Below, piece by piece: positions 26,012 through 40,300 of a stretch of DNA of 64,000 bases. A program made the position numbers and the translations under genes. The DNA lies in contig OZ029921.1 of NCBI GenBank assembly GCA_964023275.1, positions 30,115,230-30,179,229 of the forward strand, read 5' to 3'. The number at the start of each line of letters is the position of its first letter. Within the stretch, counting starts at the first letter, position 1. The DNA comes from Norana najaformis. Taxonomy: Eukaryota > Annelida > Clitellata > Crassiclitellata > Hormogastridae. The notes beneath the pieces were generated by a model. That model was not told the DNA's origin. It saw nothing but the letters and a program-made list of their open reading frames with translations, and did no database searches.

Positions 26012-29000
26012 TTACCAGATTGCTTCAACATAGTTGCCAGGGAATGTGCCCAACTTCTTTGTCCTTTCTGACATTCCAACGAACCAACCGTCATCATATT
26101 TTTCCATCACGTAAACAATGTCACCTTTGTTCAGTTCCAGCTCATCTCCTCTTCTTGGATCGTAAGCAAACACTGCAAGATATCTGTAAAGTAAACATGT
26201 AGGCCTACACATAAGTGGCACTGTTGAAAAACATTTACAATACAAGTTTTAAAAGGTTTGCGTGAGATACTGTAATAGCTCAATTATCATTTATTATATT
26301 TAAACAATTTTATATTATTTGTTTTAGGACCTCTTGGCTCAAGAACAAACTTGATTACATGAATCCAACAGCTGGACAACTTTACCTTACAGGTTGCACA
26401 ATTTAGAATTTATATAGCGCCACTTCAAGATAGACTCATCAGAGGAGCTTCCGGCCCGATGTCTCAGAGCTGATAGGGAATAATGCAGGCTTCAAGTGCT
26501 TGCAGAAAAGAAAGGGAGAGAGAGAGAAGAATTCTCGCCAAAATCACCAGGCATGTTGTTCCATGAGGCGGGGTCAATGACAGCAAAACTATGACACTGT
26601 GCAGTAGCAGATCAGCCCGGAGGATCACCAGGTCTTCCTTGACCTCTGACCGCAATAATCTGTGGCCAGGGATAGCGGAAACTAGGACACAAAGTTCCCG
26701 TAAATAAGTCAGAGCGCAACCAACAAGGCAGTTCCACACGAGGACCAAAATGTCAGAATGAACACGCTATATTTCTCACCTGGAATTTCCAAAGCCTTGG
26801 GTATTGGGTGCTGGATCCTTGTCGCCTGCCAACGTCTTGTGTGTCGGCCAAACAGTGGCAGTTTTAACAGGGACCAATTTAGCTCCTCCAACATTAGTTC
26901 CAGCAACACCAGAAGACGGCGCACGAAATTCATAAGACTTCTGCATTGGCTGGCTTGCAACATTATTACCCTGATTAGGAGTCTTAAAAGGTCCATTTGC
27001 GAAAGCTGATGCAGGTCTTAAGCGATCATTCTTGAGATGGTCCTGTGATCTAAACGATTCTGTTGTATTAACGTCAGACCGGTAAGATCTATTTGACGTT
27101 TTCTGGTCTGTAAAAGACTGGTTCTCGTGTGTTGGCGCTCGGGCAGAATTCTTACTACGCATGGCCACATCCATGCTGCCACCGCTTTGATGGCTGGCAT
27201 TCTTGCCATAAAATAAATCATTTCTAAATGCTGAATTTTGCCTTTGGTTTGAGTTTTGATTCATAACAGGAGACGAAGTCAATCCAGACGTCGACAAACT
27301 TGAAGAGGATGTCAATGATGGTTTTGTGTTCTCTGGAAATCAGTCAAAAAAATCAATAAATAACACAGCATAATCACAAAATATCATCTGCTCATAAAAA
27401 TATATCCGTTGATGCTGTTATTAAACAGTAGAACGCATGCATGAAAGCATAAATGTATGTATGTATGGATGTATGCATGTATATACATGTATGTATGTAT
27501 GTATGCATGCATGCAGACAGTTAATATAGTGCCTGTTGTGGAGTTAGTATAAAAGTACTTTCTAGCTGCACAATGAATTACTGAAATCACCTTTAGGAGA
27601 AACAACTTTCTTTGGAGATGACATTGAACTCGGCTCTTTGGTGATTTCAACGTAGTTTGCTGGAACAAACCCATTTCTTCTTCCATTGAAGGCTTCAAAC
27701 CAGTCTTTATTTACCCGACTAACAAGCGTGAGTTCATCATTCTATTCAAAAACAAAATCACCAGTTAATGCATTATTTGTTGCAGGTTCTCCTTTTAATT
27801 CATTTAACTTAAGACAATTGCTTGACGGAATGGTATTGTTGACATCGTCAGTAAATACTTAAGAAATGAGGTCATTCCATTAGTGAAACACAGGTTTCTT
27901 TTAGGTCTACTTTTTCACATCATTCTGACTACAGGCTGAATGTATTTAGATCATATTTTGATGGTCTGGAAAAAGTTATCTAATTTCACTTGATTGTTTC
28001 TGGCTTGTAGCTCTAACCTGAAAAAACCGGAACTAAATATCATATAAGTCATCAGGTTACCAAAAAGGAACAATGAGTCAAATTTAAGTTGTAATAAATT
28101 AAGAAGAAATGTTCTGATGCGTGACCGTGATGCGCCAATAAATGGATGAACAAAAAAGTTCATCACTAACATATATTCCTTTACTGTACATCCAGTGCAT
28201 ACGGTATATCTCAAAATTTCGACAGCATTCTTTAATGACATCTCAAAAGCAATTCTACCTATTTGTTCTACCAATTGATAAGACATCTGAAATGATTAAA
28301 CGAAAAAGCAAATACAAAACACTTCACTATCACGTACATTCTGACATAATGTGGACAATGACATGAATAATAGATTTAGTTCAAAAAGTGACACATTGTT
28401 AAAGTATGGCGATTTTCCTATGATTCCCAAAACAGTGATATAACAGTTCCAGTGCATGCACATAAACGATAAAAATCTTACATAAACTTTTAAACAGATA
28501 TAAGTTAACCTTTTTAAAAGACAGTTCTAGTACTGTTTGAGCACTGAAGTCGTAGAGGGCATAACCTTTGCCAAAATTCTGTGTTTCTGGCAAATTTGCC
28601 TCTTCCGCAGAACTCTGTCTCTTTAAACACAATAATCAAAAATTTACGCAGTGTGACAAAATTTAATTTCTCAGAAGACCAGATTTATTACTGAAAGGCA
28701 AATCTGTAGACATAAACAAATATGTAAAAATTAAATTTCCGAATGGAATGAAGCTCTGACACAAAAAGAAGTTTCATGAAAATGTGCCAAAAATGAAAAG
28801 AGAGCAAACAAAATGTGGGAAGTAAAGAAATGAATAACAAAGAGCAGCAAAGAGTAAATATAAGGATAAGAACAACAAATAACCAAAAACCTTGTATTCT
28901 ATGCAATGAGACTGTCCAATATTTTAAGTTAAACTTGAGATGCGCCTGTTAAGAACTGTTAGGTGTCCGTGTTCCAGCGAATTTGGAATATGCTAGTAAC

Positions 29001-32000
29001 TTGGACCCAAACTGCAACCTTATAAAATAAACTCTATTCGGTTTAAGTATTCAAAGTTATTTTAACTAATCAGGGTAAAGCCACAGGGTAAAGCCACAGA
29101 GAATTTTAATGCTTATCACCGCTATTTTTAATGTTAAAAATTTATCTTCTTTTGTGCAACTCAATTCTGAATTTAGAATAAGATTCTGAAGACCTGAAAA
29201 AATTTCTCTGCTTTTAGTTAACAGTATACAGTAAAACAACGTCTTACCTCCACAAAACTAATGGGAAATTTTCCAACTTTGCCGTTGCATTCACCTTTGT
29301 ACCAGTTATCGTCAATCTGATGAAATACGTAGACAGAGTCACCTTCACAAAATGATAAGTCTCTGCAAAACATACAATAAACCAATGCAAAACTACCTTC
29401 ACAAAATGACAAGTCTCTGCAAAACATACAATAAACCAATGCAAAACTACCTTCACAAAATGACAAGTCTCTGCAAAACATACAATAAACCAATGCAAAA
29501 CTACCTTCACAAAATGATAAGTCTCTGCAAGACATACAATAAACCAATGCAAAACTACCTTCACAAGATGACAATTCTCTGCAAAACATACAATAAACCA
29601 ATGCAAAACCACCTTCACAAAATGATAAGTTTGCAGAATGTACAATATACCAAAGCAAAACTATTTGAATGGTCTTATGTATTAATATCAAAATTTGTGT
29701 TAAGTTTAGGTACAATTTACTTGCAGTCATCGTTTTGATGACTGACTCCTGGATCTTGACCCTTTTGCCTATCGATTTTGTTTTCACTGAGCGCCTGTGA
29801 ATAAGCTGGTTCCCGCGACTTAGCTTTCGTTGAGCGCTGTAGAAATCTCGAGATTACGATTACGATTGATCAGCTATCCAGGAATTATGAGGCACTGATT
29901 AAATTAATATATAAAAATTACCGGTAGAAACCCTCTACTTTGCAATCAAACAACAGAAATACTGCCATTGTCATTGTGGACCAGCAAAGCAAGAAGAAGA
30001 CTTGCTTCAGCTAAGCAGAAAGACAAAATTCACACTCAAAATTCATTTTTTGATAATTCCATTCATCAAAGCTGAAGTTGTTTTGCAAAATTTCTAACAA
30101 GTCGTATGTTCTTACGAGGGACTTTGTGCTCTGAACGAGTAAACAGCTTTAGCACAAGTAATCGGATTGGTTGCATTATTCCTAACAGCTGGTTGGACTT
30201 TCTGAGGAGCATTCTGTGGTTTCACATCATGCTGTGATCTCCTGAAATATTCCAACAAAATGACACTCTTATCAGTACAATTAGGAAATCTGCTTATGTT
30301 CTACACATTTCAGGGGTATTGTGATGTTACGTGAAATCATTCTAGTTAAACCTTGAAATCCTCTCTAGTTAAACCTTGTACTTCCACTGAGTCCAGAAGA
30401 AGATTACGTTCAGCTTCAAAAGGGGACTTTGAAGTCAGGAGAGTTAATCTACAGTTTGGTAAAAGAATGTTTGAAGTAGCTGGTCCAGCTGAGTGGAACT
30501 CTTTACCTGAATCTATTCGAAGATGCTCTTCAATAGATAATTTTAAATTAAAACTTACGACTCATTTATTCTCTCAGTACTATAACTAATTATTATGTTG
30601 TAACGCGTCCTTTGAGTAAGACATTGTTTTATTAAGGCGCGTTATAAATATAAGTTGTATTGTATTGTATTGTATAAAGCTACATGGTCTTCCACAAAAC
30701 CTATCCTGATTCCTCCTCTTTATGTTGCTTTACTAAACAGAAATAGGAATTACATGAACAGTCTTCAAACATGTTCAGCATAGTTTTTCTAAATGTTTTT
30801 CTGATTACTGACTGTATTGTTGCGGCTGGCAGATTACGTATTCCATGGTTGCTCACAGCTGAAGTCGAGTTGTAACCAGAAGACAGGTGTGAATAAGATA
30901 GTTCAGAGCTACCCTAAAATTCATAAAATTTCATCAGAACTTATTGTTGGATAAGTTGGCTGAAAGATCATTGAAATAAACAAAAATGAGTGGTACAGTG
31001 CAGCATAAGTACCCCTCTTATCATCAAATAATAGTATGTAAAATACTGCTGTAAAATACTACTGTAAATATTTTTAGAGCATGAATTGTCACTAAACTGG
31101 TTGTGAAAAATAAAGTTTTTTTAGTTCATTTCAGTTCTGACGTTATTTGGTTATTTCTAGTTATAAGTACTAATAATTAGTGAAGATTTTAATTTGGTAG
31201 TTTTGTCATTAAACACTATTCTTACCCTTTCCTCCAGCTGGTTAGGCCTAAATCCATTCTTCTTTACGTTCCAATTGTCGCTAGTTACTTTATCTGTTGG
31301 TGCTGAAGTCTTAAATGCAGCAGACGTAGTGACAAGGGAATGGTTGCCATTACCTAGTAATAAAAACAGTAAATTTAGAAGTAACAGTAATATGAGGATA
31401 ACGAGAAATGGGTTAGAAGAAACAACCAATTCATTCATTATAGGAGTTTTGTTTTCGCGTTTCATACCAGCATTCTGCCAGAATTTACCAAATAAATGTT
31501 TTTTTAGAACTTGGCAGAGGTTGGTACCTGTACTCGTACTTGAGTAGTACTCGAGTACCAGTTCAAAGTACTTGCATTTGCATTTGTACTTGCATCTTGA
31601 GTACTCATACTTGAGTAGCTGTTATGGAGGAATTATAATTTATGTAGCACTGTATAATTCAAAATGGAGTTCATATCTGTTTGCCTTTGTCTTTCAAGGC
31701 ATGCATCAATTTTTGTTCTGTATAATAAAATTTTCTTGACACTGCAATCTGTTGTGAGAATAATGTTCAGAAAAACATTTACATTGCGTGTACTTGTCGT
31801 TGGCACCAAAGTATTTGTGCTCATATTTGTGTTTGCACTTGAGGATTTGATAGAAGCCTAGAATTCCGCTCCATTACTTGTAATTCCTTTGTCCACGATT
31901 ACCTACGGAATTTGGACAAATTTTCCCTCCGTTTAACCAGAAAGAGCTACAGTATTACCATTAGATGCCGAGAGATGAGGGTCGCTTTCTGTAATCAAAC

Positions 32001-35000
32001 ATTTCTGATGTTTTTCTTTCTGCCACTCATTGCCAATAATTTCCAAGTTTCTCATGAGATCCAGTGGATTAAATTCTGCACGATGGCATTGAACAATGCT
32101 TCTGAAAGACATCCCTCTGCAAAGGTTCTGAAGGGTATCGTAATCAAAGGCAGTATGTTCAACGCCGTTGTTTGCATTACGCTGGAAGCGTGAATTTTGA
32201 TTACTAAGGTTAAGCATACGATCCTTCGGCTGTAGTCTGGCAAGACCACAACTTAAGGAATCACATGAATTATCTGAAAACTTTTTGTCGTTTATCTTCA
32301 CAGACTCTACATTAAACTGGTCGATTTGAGAGACAACTACTTCGTTAAGACATGTTTTGCTTTTGTCAAGAATGTCATTGCTGGCATCAAGTGCTTGCCA
32401 ACCAAATGATGACTCACTGCTAGCATTCTCCCACCCAGTAAAAGTCTCATCTCGGCCTGCACCAGGTTTTTCTCTACATGATCTAGCCTCACTGGTATAG
32501 GTAACAGATTGGCACCCAATGTTCTCCACAGCCAAACTCCTACAACTTTCACCAAAATTCCCAGGACCACTCTGGCTGAACCGAATGCCTGAATGACTAC
32601 AACTTATTTCAGAATAATCTGGTACAATTAATGACTCAAGTTTTTCAATATCATCATTTGCAACAGTCAGCGAAATACCATTACGGATTTGTCCTGAACT
32701 GAGGTAAGTGGGTTTCAAAAACTCGTTCTGCAGCCTTTCAGGTGCTTCTCGATCCTGTGACAACACCTGTTTAATACTTGTTTGATAACAGTCATTTGCT
32801 TTTGGTGCACAGCTGAATTTCCGTACTTTTGCGTGACTGCTGTGAATGAACTTTGGCCTCAAATACACTGGTTCACTAGAAAGGCAGACTGCGGGATCAC
32901 AGTGAGAAGACAGAACAAAGTTTCCAGAATTAGGGTAAAAGCTAGTGTCGAAGGAATCCTCTGAATCTCGTGCCAGTGGGCCATCTTCCTCATTCAGATA
33001 TGCAGTCGGCCGTTTGTTCAAAACAAATCGTGTACTGGTATTCTCTGCAGGTGACTGATCAAATGCAAAGCATGGATCTGAACGAAACAAATGTGCATTC
33101 TTTTTCTGCAAATGCTTTCCAGAGTTTCCATGTCCTGCAAGACACGAATCTTGAAAGCCAGCTGATACTGTGACTGTTTCATTGACGTTACTGTTTCTTT
33201 TATCAGTCTTCTTTAATATACACCTTGGAACAGTTTTTGAAATTTCATCGGTCATTGCTGATTCGCTAGCATAACTCATGTCAGTTTCATGTTCAAGAGA
33301 CAAGAAACATTTTTCAGGATATTGGTCAATCTCTTTGTTTAAACCTTGGTTACACCTCTGCTCGTTTTTGTTCATCTTAGTATGTTGTTCCTTGAAATCA
33401 ATCTCTCTACCAGGTGATGTTGATAAGAAATCACAGCACTCCAACTTCTTAAACATAAAATCCATCTCAGTTCTACCTGGACTTCGAACAACTAAACGGT
33501 CCTTTTGGATACATTTTCCATCATTTCTATTCAGTGATGAACCTAAGCACTGACCACCTGACTGTGAAGTCCAGTTCATGTTTTCACTGTCCTCTTCATA
33601 GCAGGCAAGTTCGTGATTTCTTTGAATATCACATTCATTTAATTTCTGACAAAAGCTGTTGTTGGAGACATTTACCAAAACACTTTTGTTGCTACCAAAG
33701 CAAGCATTTCCTAACTGCCTGCCCTTTGCTTCTTCCATGTTCTTTCTTCTTTCTGCCGCCTTTTTCACCTCCCTAATACCACGTTGTCTCTGAAGCCATG
33801 ACATATCATTCAAAGACTTTTCAAAATCCTCTTGACTCTGATGAGGCAGAGCATTAGATAATTTTCCAAAAGCAAAAGCAGACATGTTTTTTTCCTGATT
33901 TCCAACATCTGCATCGAAAACTTGTTTATCAAACGAATCAAAATTTTCCCCGCGATTTTCAGCGGATTTGGTTTTATGCCTATGGCTATCAACATAAATC
34001 TCATAGCCGTTTCGATTTTCGTTCATAAAATAACCATGTACGGCACGCTCTTTCGACTTTCTACTTGCACTTTCCATAAGATGAATGTAAGTACCTGAGA
34101 GTTTTGAGGCATTCTGACTGGTGACTGATCGCCTGTGATTTTGTAACCTCCAAAATCTTTCAATCAACTTTTCTAATTCAGCTCTTTTGTCCAGCTGCTG
34201 ATATTTCTGCTGAAGCCGCTCAAAACAGAAGGCTCTGTCAAATTCCTTTTCTTCTTGTTGCCGAAAAATCTGGAGACAGGCCTCATGGAGTATTTTTCTT
34301 TGGTAAGCCACAACGAGGTCTTGAATCAAGTGACATCGATTACGCAGTCCACTGTCACTTTCTTCTCTCCACTTGAATTTACCAATATCTTTCTTGAGGA
34401 AGTAGGACAGGTCTCTATCTTCTAACACCATTTCCAGCTCTTGATAAATTCTCTTTAACTCAGATAAATGATCAAGTTTTCCAAAAGACGAGGCTTTCAT
34501 ATCTGCGGCCAAAGTTAGACTAGAAAGCGACCGAGATCGAGGCAGGGCCTGACCTCTTTGAAAGTACATGGATGAATATTTCTTGTCTAAATCCAATTTC
34601 TGCAGCTGAGATATTCTTTCCAATGTGGCATAAAGCTTCTGTAATTTTAAAAACTTTTCCGATTGCTTAGAGGAGTGTAAAATTCCGGCCATGTAACTCT
34701 GATAGACTTCGTGGTTGAGACGAGAAGCTCCAAAAATTACCTGATCAGATGTTCTTTGAAAATTGCACCCAATGTTGTTGGTTCTTCTCCTCGCGTTGAC
34801 TTGGTTTGCAACTAATACTGTACTGATGTCACTTGCAGACTGTTGTACTAGACCAACTGATAAGCCAACTTTGTTGACAACTGAAGCGGAAGTGTTTGGG
34901 TTACTCACAGAATCCCATTCTGTCGACAATTCACTACTTTCCAGTGCACACTTTCTTTCTTCACCATTTTCCAGCAAAAGATTCTTGGATATATTTTCCT

Positions 35001-37292
35001 CGACATCTGACGTAATAACTGAATCATGTCTATGAACACGAACACGTTTTTTAACTTTCTTTTTCAATCGATCAGAGCAATTCTGTAGACATTCACTTTC
35101 AGCCTCTGTCAAAACTGCAGTTCCAGATGTAGACTCTTCTGCTGAAGTCACTTCAGTATATTTCTTTATGCAAGGCTTAAGTTTTCTTTGTAAACAAGCA
35201 TTAGCATCAAGGCCTCTGTGAAAGCGTTTCACCCCACTGTTTTTTCTTTCACTATTTTTATTACTGAGCATTGGCCAACGTCGATGCTTTTCCAACAATT
35301 CCTGTTTTACATTTTCAAACAAATAAGTTCGTTCTGAAATGCTCATCTTTTAAGAAACTCAGAACTTAACCGAATGAAACTTTTCTAAGTGTCTCATCCA
35401 GTATTGTAAAAACTATCCTGTGTGCATTGTATTCAGCTAAATACTTTCAGAGTATTTACAGCTACTTCAAAATACCAGAATATCAATATAATTTTGAATA
35501 AAAGAGAACTGAAATATCCTCCAACTGGAAAAAGAGACTGATGTGGAACCAAATATTCTGATATCATTATTATAAACAAATTGGTCCTGCAGCAGTCAAA
35601 ATTCCAGAGAACCACAAGCCAGATGCTGCACACTGCCCTCTGCCAAGAGTCTCTAGTTGTTAATTACAGGTTGCCTGATGAACTAAATGAACAGTGAACA
35701 AGACCACTGACACAGACACACACACAGACACACATACAGACACACACATACAGTCACACATGTCAAACAAGTGACCAAACCCAGATAGAAGAATGCATAA
35801 TCACATATGGTAGCAATTACTGAACACGATAACATGCACCAGCTTGACACACACATACATACATACAAATCAATATCATCATAACAATGTGCTCATTAAG
35901 CAATCTATTCATTCACACAAGTATATATAATAAATAAATTTGTATACATATTATAATTATACATAAATACACTGTAACCAGCCAGTCTGTTACTCAGTAC
36001 GGTATCATAATTCTTGGCAACATGTGACTCTGGCAGAAATCTATCATGTAGCAGCTCCATTTCTAGAAAAATCACAGATCTTCGTAGCAAAACTAGTTAC
36101 ACAGTGTGCCGAAAAAACAGAAATGTCATACTGTTAAGTTGTTTAGCTCCATCGACCGGTTGCGGTCGTACGTTGTTCCTCTGTCTTTGTCCAAGGGATT
36201 CCTCGTCAAGTGCTGATGTTGATTTCCAAAATGGACGCTTGTTTAAGCGTAAGTCTGATTCTTCTCTGGTTTCTGACCTAAACAGTAACATTCTCAGAGT
36301 TGCATAAGCATTTCTACTCTTAAAGTAACTGAAATTTATAATTTAAATTCCAAAATTCACAAAAGACAAAGGACAGTTAATATTATAAGATAATGAAAGG
36401 CAATCAACTATTTTTGGCTTTGGACAAAATTAAGGGATCTGCTATGATTAAGTAAAAAATTAATGATCCGTCAGAAATAATTAATTTATCAGATGCCACT
36501 ATTAGTTCTTATAATAAGCAGCAAAAGTTTTCACCTTTGATTTGGCTTTGTGTATACTTCGTCACTGTCCAAGTTTTTACCAACAGAAGAATAGAACTGA
36601 AATACATCAACAACAGGAATTTACAGAAATCTCAAAAAATATCCTTCTGCCCTGAAAGGGATTTGAACTCCTGACCTCTCGGACGACAGTACAGCACACT
36701 AACTGTAGCACATCCAGAAAAGTGCCACTCAAGTAACAATGGTACTAACGGACCTTAGCAGCTGAAATATTTAGCCAAAGAGGATCCTATTGCATGAATA
36801 ATTAATCGGTGTTGGATAGATTTACATAACTTATAACTTATATTTGCATAATTTATTTACATAACTTACAGAGGTTCCATATCAACAGCAAACCAGACTA
36901 AATGCCAAAACCATCTTCACCCATGGGGCATACTTGAATCAAGTAGTAACACACCACACTTTACTTTCAGCTGTTGGGGGTTAAATTCTTATGCAAAACT
37001 GCCTTTTTTTCTTCAAGCACTCGGGAATGCACCAGACCAGAAGCAGAAAGCCACAGGTATGCCCCTGTCATTTACACAGTGTGCAGAAAAAACAGAAATA
37101 TCATACTGTTAAGTTGTTTAGGTATGCCCCTGTGCCATACAGGCTATAGGGATTAGATTAAAGTCAAGCAACCTTTAAAAACGAATACAATGATTGGACT
37201 GCTGTTATCACAATTAAATTCAAACTGATAGATCCTGCACTCTAAGGACAACATCTTTTAGGATCACAGCACTGAAATCATCCTACGTATAC

Positions 37293-37325
<33 letters not shown>

Positions 37326-40300
37326 GACAATTTATATAGCGCCGTAACGCCGAAGAAAAGGGCGCTGTACATACTCATAATTATGGAGTCAAAGTACTCT
37401 TACTTTATGTCTTTCTTTTTGTAAAACAGATGAATGGCCGGGCTCATAATCTTCAATACTTTTCGGCTGGACTTTGTAGGGTTGGTTTTCGTACTTATAC
37501 TGGGCAGGCGTCCATGACCTTTGAAGTACCATAACATCAGAAAGAAGCTTTAGCACAAGCAACTCTTTGTAAATTAAAGACCACTTACTGTCCACTTTAT
37601 ATTTGAATATATTCAAAACATTTACATTTTTCATACATAAACAAGAAACAAATTCAGTAATAAATAAGCAGTAGTAAAATAGTAATAATTGCATTACTTA
37701 ATGACGCCTACCATCATGTATGCTCAAAAGTGAATAACACCCCGTTAATACTGGCAAATTAGTAGTATGCATTGAAAATAACAGCTTCAGGCTTGACGCT
37801 TGAGACTCGACGATGAGTCCATTAGAATACTAGTCAGCTTTCATCTTCGAACCACATTTAAGCATGGTAAGTCAAGTCCTGCACATATGGCGACATGGTT
37901 GCTGCTGATTTTTTTCACATGGGCTTTCCTGCACCCAAGGCCCCGGCCAAACAGCTCAACAGAGCATCTAAAATGACACTATTTATCACTGTCTGACTTG
38001 TGCAGAATTTGTTTTTTGCTACCCCCCACCAGAATTATGACAATTATCTGACCCATCATATGAACTCACCAACACTTCATGTCTTGCAATTTCCGTGCAG
38101 GTCTTTCACTCAATACTGAAAACACTCCTCTTCCACAAATCCTATCCTGATTCTTCCTCTTCCCTTTATCTCACTTTCAGGTTCAATTCCAAACACCATC
38201 CACCATAGCCAGCTGACTGTCTGTCTAAAGAAATCCTGTAGTTGTGGTAGGTAAGTTGTCTGACCCACAGATATCATTTAATAGTAAGTCACATGTCGAC
38301 ATATCAGGTTTTCGTAAACTACTGTTTTGCATGATCACATTAAAATTCTTGATTGCAAACAGTTATGAATCCCTATCAAAATTCTAACTGTCTGAATATC
38401 TCACACGAAATTCATAATTAATTTACATACTGTGGACATCATGAAATTTTAAATGCAAAACGGAAAGCCACTGTCAGTTGAAAAATTATTAGCAGAAGAT
38501 AAGCACCTCTTAAAAACAATGCCACAATGTAACCACTTACTCGCCGTGTTTCTTTTTTGGACTGCTTGGAGCTGATGACTGGACACTTTTTGAAGATCCT
38601 GCCACTGATGAAACAAACAGTCTGTTGTTTCTGGTAGCTGCATTTTTGGGTGATGAAGAGGGAGGGTTTTTATCCTCAAGTCCAGCATCTGCTAATGATG
38701 GCGTTGAAGCATATCTCTGGCTACTCTTATCTAAAAATAGGACAAGCCACTTCAAAGAATCACACGCAGGACAGAAATAAGTTTTGAGAGATCAGCTCCA
38801 CTCATTCCCCATAGCAAGCTCAGCTATAAACGAGTTCAACGTCGGTGGAAAGATCAGGTGATGAGGGAGAGGACTGGCCACCTGCCCCCATATGCTGAGG
38901 TGAAGAAAAATGAAGCTGTTAACACTTCATACCCATGGCTGTATCTCAGAGTTACCTCAAGGGACTGTCCTTTTCCTTTTCTTCCTCATATGTCATTTTT
39001 ATTACCACGTACAGTAACAAGTGAGTGTGGCAAGTAGCCGTGAGGGAGATACGCTTAACTGCAAATCCACTGTGGGGTTGATTATTCACCAAGACAATGA
39101 GAGAGTTTAAAATGTCAGTTTAATAGCACCATCTAGCAACCATGGCTACAAAATGAGCGCATTAGTCTTACACTCAGTGACAAGACATAACATCAAGATT
39201 AAAATTAATAATTTATAACTAGATCTGTCTCTCTGAGTCCGGCTCTTTCTTCTACTGCAACAATTTAAAAGGCAAAAAATCACTCATAATAAATTTGACT
39301 TACTTACCATCTGGTGTCGCCTTGCGAATGGTATATGTCACTTCATGAGTTGATTTTCGTCGAGTTCGATCTGAAGAAAGACAAGTTAACTAAATTAACT
39401 CAATATTTCAGAATTTGAATACGCAAAACTAAAGGCTTATCAAAATGCTGCTATGTATCCTGCTCAAAATGAAATGCCATCCATAGAAAACCAGTCAGGT
39501 ATCCTTAACAACTGATTGGTTGAATGGTTGAACGAATGGGTTCTGCTGCATATCAGCGCAATAACAATATGATCAGCGCTTTGAATTTTTACAGGCAGTT
39601 TACAATTTAACATTTATATTGGTTCAATACAATGGGACGCAATGGTTTAGTGATATGGTCTGTGCCTCGTAACCGTAGGATCGCGGGTGCGAATCTGCAT
39701 CAAGCCACTGGGTAGCGACCTTTGACAAGTTGCTCATCCACAGTTGTCTGTAAGGAAGGCATTGGGAAACCACCTCACTCATCTCATCCTCGGGCGGCAT
39801 AAAGCCAACGGACCTGCCTTCGAGCAGAGAACTCATCATCATCATCATCATCATCATAGGTTCAGTGGTTATTTGACAATGAATGAATACACGTTATGGT
39901 ATATACAAACATCACAAATGCGATACATAAAAGGCTGTCAAACAGATCTAAAGAGGTGGTTGGTCTTACCTGTACGACTTGATCCTTCATCGTTTCCAGG
40001 AAAAACATACATTGACTCTAAAGACACCAAATACAACACAGATAATAATATTATCAACAAACAAGGTTTCAAAGTTCATGCTCAAAACTTGACTCAGATC
40101 AGAGGGCTTAATATTATTATGATACGTGGTGAACGCAACACAGAAGCACAACTTGCCAACTATCTCAGACTTTAATCAGCTAGGCTACAAATACGTCCAT
40201 CTGCATGAAGCGCTTTGCTTTAGAATTTCACTTGCAACCTTGAGGAGGAGGAAGACTGGCTTTGCATAGTTTTTATTTTGTGGATAATTACCTTTCTCAT

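Larger units (their letters stand above)
26012..30241 (-). other. SORBS: Three SH3 domains of the SORBS-like gene (exons 17 to 22)
   Basis: SH3-1 is split between 30241-30116 ([13 protein letters not shown]) and 29362-29248 ([20 protein letters not shown], then GKFPISFVE). SH3-2 is split between 28620-28510 ([19 protein letters not shown]) and 27741-27591 ([20 protein letters not shown], then [10 protein letters not shown]); the usual RT-loop Gly-Asp/Glu reads Asn-Asp. A 553-nt linker exon (27332-26780), low in complexity and rich in Ser, Asn and Gln, separates it from SH3-3 (26183-26012: [17 protein letters not shown] ... [12 protein letters not shown], then stop). In this family the first two SH3 domains bind the vinculin hinge and the third binds Sos/Abl/dynamin-type ligands. 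Confidence 0.93.

Noticed and set aside
30353-30589. Small host gene of 78 codons
   Set aside because: The residues match the C-terminal end of LINE ORF2, and a 3' UTR with (ATTGT)n follows.
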